A stretch of DNA of 64,000 nucleotides from Taeniopygia guttata (lineage: Eukaryota; Chordata; Aves; Passeriformes; Estrildidae): positions 31,503,501-31,567,500 of the forward strand of contig NC_133032.1 of NCBI RefSeq assembly GCF_048771995.1. Reading direction: 5' to 3'. This document shows positions 49,501 to 58,500 of the stretch, piece by piece. Position numbers and translations under genes: made by a program. Below the pieces are notes generated by a model, which made no database searches, was not told the origin of the DNA, and worked only from the letters and a program-made list of their open reading frames with translations. Each line of letters starts with the position of its first letter. Within the stretch, counting starts at the first letter, position 1.

Positions 49501-52500
49501 AAGGTTTCCCTTTCAGAAGCAGCTGCAGTGGTTCAGGACCAACTTTCTCAATAAAAAGACAAAAGGCTCACAAAAAAACAAATCTCCATGGTCACAATCT
49601 TAATCCATACTTTGGGGATTCATTCATAGTTTTTGAGTGAGGAAAAGCACCCTGTAGCAAGCAGCAAAAGAAGAAGAGGAGCTTGGAAATAATCTCTAAC
49701 ATTTCAATATGACTGACTTCAGTAGCAGACACTGATGGGAGCCTTTTGACTCAGAGGCCAACATTAATCACTCATAACCATTTACACTGCCAAATTATAC
49801 CCTCTGCTTTGGAGCATCTGTTGGTACTGATATCAGCATGTACAGAAAATATTTATACTTTTAGCTGGTTCTGGGAAGAGATTGTGACTCAGAATGGGAA
49901 AGCAGCCAAATGCATTCAAGATGCAAGATTGACTGTGAAAATGGGGAGATGTAATGCAGGAGTGTCAGAAGTCAAAGTCTGGGTCCAGGGGTGGAATGTG
50001 TCTGGATTCAAAGAGAAAAATGTATTTCAGTTTGGCTTACATTCAAAAATGAAATATCCCTGTTGCCTTTCAATTTAGTGGTTTGTTGTTTGTTTTTGGT
50101 TTTTTTTTCCTGAAGTTATTAAATTCTGCAATCAAATTTGAAGGAGTTATAAGAATTTTACACCTTATCCTTAAGTGTATGTAAGCTGTGAGAGACAGAA
50201 AGATCTAAAATGAAACTCTGCAGGGGGAGATAGTAGGAACCAGTCAGCTGAAAATATCTGTCAGAGGACAAGCTTGTCACTGCTCTAGCTATATCCCAAG
50301 TACATGATGTTCAGCAACTGCAGCTTCCAACGAAGCTAATGAATGAACAAAGCTTAGTAATTCTGAAAATGTCACTCAAAGTTGCTAACTGCATGAACTC
50401 ATTTCACCACATTTGGAATTTTCTCACATCCATTTCCTCCCTGTTGACTATTCAGCCTGCAACCACTGCATCTGTAAACTGATTTCCAAATATCTTTTTC
50501 TGAATATGAAAACAAAATGCATAAGAAACCTTGAAAAGAGACCTTGTTTTAAAAGAAAAAAAACCAAACAAAACAACACAAAAACCAAACAACTTACCCT
50601 GGTACAAGCTCCAGTTGTGGTTTCACAAACTGTAAGGATGGAGATATTCTGAGCTCTGTTTAACCATCTCACTACAGCCTTGGTGTTGCTTATCCATTTC
50701 ACCATGGTGATGTAATATTCCCTAAGCAACACATTTGAAAACACAATGTTCAGATCATTGATATTTCAGATTAGACTTTAGAAAAAAAAAACCCTATATA
50801 CAGTTCATTCAAATGCTGAATTTGTACTGCGTGACAGTGCCAGTACTAAAGGATGGAGAAAATAACCCAAATGTCCAGCATCTGTGTTCCCACAAGTGGG
50901 ATGGCTCACTCCTTCAGTGTGATGTTCCCCTGGGAAATTTTTGCATATATACACAAACTTTACCAACTGTGAGACATATGCTTGCAAATACACATGAACT
51001 GTGTACTTTCCAGCCAGCTTAGAAACAAGCACTGAATTCCAACAGAAGCCAGTATTTTCCTACAACAGATAACTTCAGATGACACATATTTTTTGCAAAA
51101 TAATCCAGTCCAGCTGCCAAAGGGAAAAAAAAAAGTTCTACAATATTAGAGTTTATATTAGAGTTCAACTAGAGCCCACTTCAAAATTATAAAATAATAA
51201 GTATTTTATAACAGGATTTTCGGAGAAAAGGGAGATCCCTCTAATTATCAATGTGTTCCTGTTTCTTTTTTTAACAAACAGCTCATAATATCAGCCAGAC
51301 TGACTGTCCCTCAACACCCCTGACTGGGCACATGAGGTTTCCCTTGGGCCATGGAGGATTTGCCTCCTTCCTCCCAAGATCCTGCTGGGCTGTCAGGCTG
51401 GGGATGTTCAGAGAAGAGATGCTGCAGTCTGTCATGCCAGCCCAGCTATTTCCTTCCCTTCTCCCCTGCTGGCACTCTCACAGTCCAGCTGAGTTCTGTG
51501 CAACAGTGGAGTTATCTGGAAAAAACTCAGACCCCCTTTAAAACAAAGGGCTTAGCTTGAATATAATTGGGCTTTTAATCTATTACTGATAGAGATCTCA
51601 TTACTCTTTGACAACAGGATTTTAATTATACATTCAAAAGGCTCCTGGCTAGATCAGAGGTGCTGAGCAGCACCAGCAGCAAAGCTGCACACAGGAGAGG
51701 CAGGAGACAGGAGTGCACCTCACCCAGCCTGGTGCTGTGTTTGCAGAACAGACCTGAACAACTCAGCGTCCAGATTCCTTTGGCCTTCATATCTGACTTC
51801 TAGTAAAACAGGTATAAATAAAAATGGGGAGTTCAAGTGTGTTCTGAGTCTAGTATTTATTTTTTTTTTCTTTTTGTTTAAGATGTTTAATCTTACTGAG
51901 GAGCAAAAATGTATGCATAAGCAAAACAAGATCTACCATGTAGATGTAAGCAGAACAGCAATCAGTTCTCAGGCTCTCTTGTACACACCCCCATCTTCCT
52001 GAAAACCCCACTTCCAAGAGGAAAAATTAATTGCATTCTGGACACAGGACTGAAGCAAAGTACAAAATGATCCTTGTCACTGAAGAAAACATAACTGTAC
52101 ACATGAAATGGAAGTACCAAGTGGGAAACTGTCATTGCATGAAATACAATATATCTGAAGGAAGACTGTCAGGCTTTTTGTGGCATTAACAGTGCATAGT
52201 AGGTGGTGAATTTTTCTACAGAATCAAACTTTCAGGAGTAAAATTTACAAGTTATCCCTATCTTTATATCACAACAGCCTCAATAGCACTTGGGAAATAT
52301 TACCAAGAACCTTTACAGGCTCCCTAAAAGAAGAAAATGAAATTTTTGTTGAATTTATTGATTTAATTTTTCATTGAATTTATTCAATCTTATATCAATT
52401 CCCAGATGTTCCAAAAATCAGGGAAACAGTTTTATATCTTCAAAGGTCCTACACCAGACACAATTTGGGACAAGTTGAGAATCTGAATGTTACTTTTTGT

Positions 52501-55500
52501 GGTTAACTAACAGAACATCTTTCTCCTCTTTGCCCCTCCCTTCCCATTTCTGTGGGTTCTCTGTGTAGGAGTAACTCTCTCCATAACAGCAGATGGTTAT
52601 GACCTGTATAACCATTTCTAATAATAGTTTAGTAAATAACCTATAACTATTTCTAAAAATGTTACTGCCCTGAAAGATCCTTAAAACTATATGTGATAAT
52701 GAAGCATTCAATTTAATTCTGAAAGACTCCCATGACCTATTTACCAGTAACTCCATAATGAAAGGGTCAGAAACACACTGAAATAAACTGACTGCTAAAG
52801 GTAGCTGCTGCTTTTACTAAAAAGCTAATTCTTTAGAAAAATACCCTCCAAATCATTACAAACTGCAAAGATTTTCACTGTAGAAAAGTCTGTTTAAAGC
52901 ACATTGCTCATACCTCTACATATATTGATATATGGACATGTGAGTTGATGACCAGTGTGAAGACTGTTACTGAAATCCCAACACAAATTCACAATTTACA
53001 GTAAAACTGGCTAACAAATATGCAATCTTTCTAAGTTTTACAGTACAGAAATTATACCTTAAAAGTTAAAATTAAGAAGAAACTAACCTTTTTTTCCCCA
53101 GGTTTAAATATATTTACTCAGTCTTCTCATGTACAAGCAAGCCAGAATTTTTATCAATTAAACAACAAAAATACCTTTATAAAGAACTGGCAAAGAGATT
53201 TGGCTTCAGTTTCAAGAGGACAAAAAAATTTTTAAGATACTAACATTAATATTTGAGTCTACTATTACTTTCCATCTGCTGAGGAGGCAAAATGAATCTG
53301 AAAACTCTGAAGTGCAACCATAACATCTAAACAACATTTTAAGATTATCTTTTTCTTGGGGATATTTTCTTACATGTTGCTTTCTTGCTTAACTTCTTTG
53401 CACTTTCTGACATTTAAAGCTCAACTTTAATGTCATTAAGGAGAGTGAAGAAGCTGATCTTGATGGCAAGAAATATCATTCAGATCTTATAGCAGTGTTT
53501 TAATTAATGAAGGGTTATTAAACAGCAACAGATTTTATTAGGTTTTTTTAGTAGTGGCCCATCAATAGAAAGAAAATACTTCAAAATGCTCAACTCATTC
53601 GAAATAATTTCTCTTACTAATACAATTAGTAAGCATTTCAGTTGAAACTAATAATTGCAAGGCATAATTCAATATGAAATTATTCCTGCAATAAATTAGA
53701 GTACCTTAATTTATGTAGAAGAGAGCTATACCAGCCTAAGATTGTTTGTAACAGTTGTGAATAAGCGGCCATCCTGATTGTTTTGGGAACAATTAACATA
53801 AAACATTTCACCATTAAATTACATACCTTGACTTAAAGCTGTCAGGTGGCATCAGTTCCAGGGTATGGGCTGGTCCATACAGATTAACTACAAACAGCTT
53901 TACTGAGGGGTTTGTTTGACCTGCCTTTGGAAAAGAAAAAATAAATAGGAGTTTTAGAGGCACTGAATCAGTGACAGCTAAGCAGAGTTATTTGTTAACA
54001 TAATTCAGTCTCTTTATAATAATGAAAAGTTACTAAAGTTCAAATATCTTAAATCTGAAGAATTAATTTTATAGCCATATGAATCACACAGATAAAGTAA
54101 TGAGCGATTCCCTCACCATCCTTTACTGATGGAAGACCTTCCTGTGCAGAGCAAGTGATCAGCACTAGAAGTGGCTTTGCCAAGCTCAATGAAGTCAGCT
54201 ACCCAAACACAGTCAGCTCCTAAATCTGCAGGTAAATCCAGCCTCCAGCTAAGCCTTTTTCAGATGCTGCTATTCCTTCTTCTGAAAAGCTGCACTACCT
54301 CAGTCTTGGATAGCATTCCTCCTCTCCAGCCTCTCTTTTTCTTCACCATTTTCCCTCAGTCTTCCTTCCCTTTTTTTGCTGAGCTGAAAATCTCAATTTC
54401 TGACCTGCACCAGGAGCCAGCTGCTTTGGCAGGCCAGCTCCCAGGGAAACAAAATGCTTCTCGTGGCTAAAGGGGAATAACATGGCAGCTTGATAGATAC
54501 CCACTGGGAAGAGTCTGATAAATCTTGAGTGTCTACAGGGAGGTGGGAATCATCCTTCTCCTGTAACGTGGCTTGTTACTAAGGGATGCTCCTGAGTGAA
54601 GGAAAAGCAAAGGAAATAGGAAGAGAAGCTCTGGAGGGCTGCAAGGAGTCCCACGTCCCTGTCCTAGACATGCCACCCCCAAGTTTCAGTTTCATGGCAC
54701 AGGAATTACACTATATAACACCCTTGGGATACAAAACATGAAGTGTGTTCCTCAGTGGGGCTGAGCCCTGTTTAATACTGGAAAGAAAAGGTAAAAATCA
54801 TTGATTCTACAGATTTACTATAGTAAATGACAAAGTTGTATATTTGGCTCTTCACAGGCTGAGCTATACCCCAAAATTCCTGTTAGAAATTGGGTTTATC
54901 TCAAAATAAAGTCAGAATGCTGTATCCATTCATTTTTGAGTGATATGGAAGACAAGAAGTGGCATTTGTGTGTTTATGACACTGCTAGGAAACAAAAAAG
55001 CTTTAAAAACTTTTTTTTTTTAAGAATACAGTCTGTGAGTGTGACATGTACACAGACACAGATAGGCATGTTTCAGTGCTCACAGACACATGTGTGTTTC
55101 ATCTTATTTTTTAATCCTAGTTCTAATTTTCTCTGATGGTTGCACTCTAAGGCCAAATCTTTTTTGTAATCTCTGTTGCTACACCACCAGCTTCATTATC
55201 AATTAATGATGTTTAACGAGCAGCTAAATTTGTATTAAATGGAGACATTAAATAAAGATAATGTTTTTTCATTAATGAGATTAATGAAGTAGTATTGTGT
55301 ATCACTTTTATGCTAAATTGCTAATGAAATAATATTACTCCTTGCTCATTCACAAAGCTGACTTAAAAATATTCCTTATTTTATTCTTTGCTCTGTCACT
55401 CAAGGCATTTTGCCAATGCAACTAATATAAACTACCCCTAAAATTATTTCAGAGTTTTATTTCATAGCACAAATATAATCTATTTATATAATGTATGTTA

Positions 55501-58500
55501 TTGTTTCATAGTACCTGGTACAGTCTAACTGTTCAGTTTTTAAGAATAAAGGTTCATTCCCAAAAAGCAGCATCAGGAATAGCAAGGTAACAGGAATATC
55601 TTATAAAGCTCTGAATAAACCTCCCTGAAATGCCAGAGGAGTACCATATAGGTGGATCTGTCAGAAAGGAATCCAGACACTTTGTGCAAGGACTGGATAA
55701 ACTGATCAGCTGGAAGATCAAAACAGCAGATCTGGAGGCACCTCACCAGAAAATTCCCAGAAAATGAGAAGTGATTTCAGGCATTAACCCTGTCTGGGCT
55801 GTTCTTTCACTTTCCAAAACAAATCTAACAAAACCAAACTTCTTTCAATCTTCTACAACACTGACAATTCTAATTTTTTTTTTCTCTTTTTGATAGTCAT
55901 GAAAATATGTTATTGTGGCTTATTTTATTCATTGCCAGTCTGTCACATTTATTAACAACAGCACAATCTACTGAGATCTCTGCATCTGTGAAGGAACTTG
56001 CCCTGAGCTCTGCACACAGAGTGTCTGACTCCAGTGCAGCTGGGGCTGGACTTTTTTCCTACACAGTCCTTCAAATGCTTTAAACCCTTCTCTCTGAGGT
56101 GCTGGATTGATTTTACCAAGCCAAATATCAGTGATGAAACTACTTAAATTAGTTTCTCTGCTGTCCCCTCACTCAATAGTTTCTTCTTAGGAGTTACAAT
56201 CTACTGAAAAAAAACCCCAACAAAATTATTATTTCCTGCAAAGCATCATGAACAAAACCAGCCTCTGTAGCTGTCTGGAAACACTCTTTCCACATGGCTG
56301 AATATTACCAGTGAACACAGAAGAACACATCTTACCTTAGGATATGGGTACTGCTTTCCCTTTGGATACAGACCTCCTGTGAACCTGGGAATAACCATGT
56401 TGGGCACCAGAGAGTCATTTATGGTCAGGAAGGCCAGTCTTTCCCCATCTGGAGACCACCAGTGGGCAATGTGGGAATGGAGAAGCTCCTCTGCAAAACC
56501 AGATTTCCTTAGGCTCCATAAAAAACCTCACATATAGTGTCCAACTTGTTCAGCTAAAACCAAATTATTCTCCCTGTGCCAGCTTGAAATGTGTCTGTTG
56601 TAATTTCAGTAATTTCACATCATCCTGCTTGAATGGTTGCACAACAAGGAACATTGAAGGACCAAGCTTTAAGCATTTTCCTCAAAAGCATACTTTCACT
56701 AACATCAATAAATCATCAATAAATCAATACATCACTAATATCAATAAATCATGAAAGATGATTTTTACTGATATATGCTTAGTTCTATTGCATTCCAACA
56801 CATGTGTTTAGTTAAATTTTAAATAATTTAAAATAATTTGGGGTTTTGTGGTATTTTTTGGGATTGCCAATTTGTTTTGTTCTCTTAATACAGAACTTCA
56901 ATATATCTCATTTCTCTGAGTTGTGGCACCTGATAACATGCAGATCTTCACACAGTCGTATTTATAATGATTTTTTGAGTGCAATATTATGATTTTCTTG
57001 TCTCAGTCTAGTGGATAGCTTTAATTCCTGGGAAGTTCACTTTTTCTGGAGTGCAACTTTGAAAATCTGAACCAAAACTTTATTTTTATTCAAATTTAAT
57101 TTGCTTTCCAAATGAATCCAATTTCAAGAATGTCACTCAATGTTTTCTTAGATTTATTGTCATTGTATATCACAGTCAAAAGAAACAGACCAGAAGCAAC
57201 CACAGGCAGAGAACCCAAACCCCTGGAATCCCAGCAGCTCCTCAGCAATTCTGAATTCTCCCTGTACAAGTCTTCTGCTTCCACTTGTGAAAACAATAGA
57301 ATTTTCATTATGTATTTGATATTTTGGCCTGCTTAGTAAGGATTTTGTATTTAATTCTGAAGAGTTTGGCTGGAAAACTAATTGAGAAGAGTGTACTAAG
57401 GGAAAAGGCCTGACTGCATACCTAATTTGAGAGACTACCTAACAAAACTACTTAAACTGTCAATTGAGACTCTCCAAGTTGCTAATTGGATTCTGAGGGT
57501 TCTGAAGCAGCTTAATGGGTTGACTTATCTAAGTTTAGGTGAAATGAAGCTGGGACCTATATTCAAAGTCATATATTCGAGGTCATGCTTCTCTCCCTAG
57601 CTGGAAAACTAAAATCTTTTACACAGGAGAAGAGCAGAGAACGAATGGTGAATATCAGATAGCAAAAAACCACAATTATGATTGCTTTAAAATATTACTG
57701 TTTGCATTTAAATAAGGTTATTCACACAAAGAAAAACTATTCCCAAATGCTTTGTAAGGTAAAATGCAAATAACAATCTCATGAAAAGATAAAAGAAAAC
57801 AAATGAGGTCAAAGGAGGAAGAGAGCTCGATTCGACTGAAAATCTCCAAACTTGGGAAATATTCAGCCTGCTCAGCTTCTGATGCTGCTAAAAAACTGCT
57901 GAAAGTGGAGCAGTGAGTTCCTGAGCCAACAGACACTGGGGTTCTCCAGCATGGGCAGCCAGAACTCCTCTCACCCTGACTTCTACGGGGTTCAGAGTGA
58001 GAAGGGCTCACTGCCTAAAGAAGGCTTTAGGACATGCTTCATAAGGAAGGCTTTGGGATCATCTCCCACAACACCTGAGAAACTTTCTAGTCCCAAATGA
58101 GACAAATTTTGCTTCTCCTGGCTGCGACTCTTATTAATTTCACTTTGTTTTAGCAAAAACTTGATACACTACAATGAGCTATATCTGTTTAAATTCTTCA
58201 ATCTGCATGCTCTCATGTAAGATTTTAATATTATTAAGTGCATATAAAATTACATTCCATTGAAAAAATTTTCTTTTGTTTTGAAACGTGCTGCCACATT
58301 AAAAGATTTCAAAACAAAAATGGAAACCTTGGAAGTGGGTAACTATCAGATACAGGCTGAGCAATGCAGATTACCTTTTTAACTTCAGAGTTCACTTGGG
58401 CAGAGATTTGGGGAAAAAAATCCCCACAATGAGCTGTTTGCCCATAAATACTGCAATGCCAAGAGGTGTGGATAGACCATTTTTAAGGTGAAGTTCCAAG

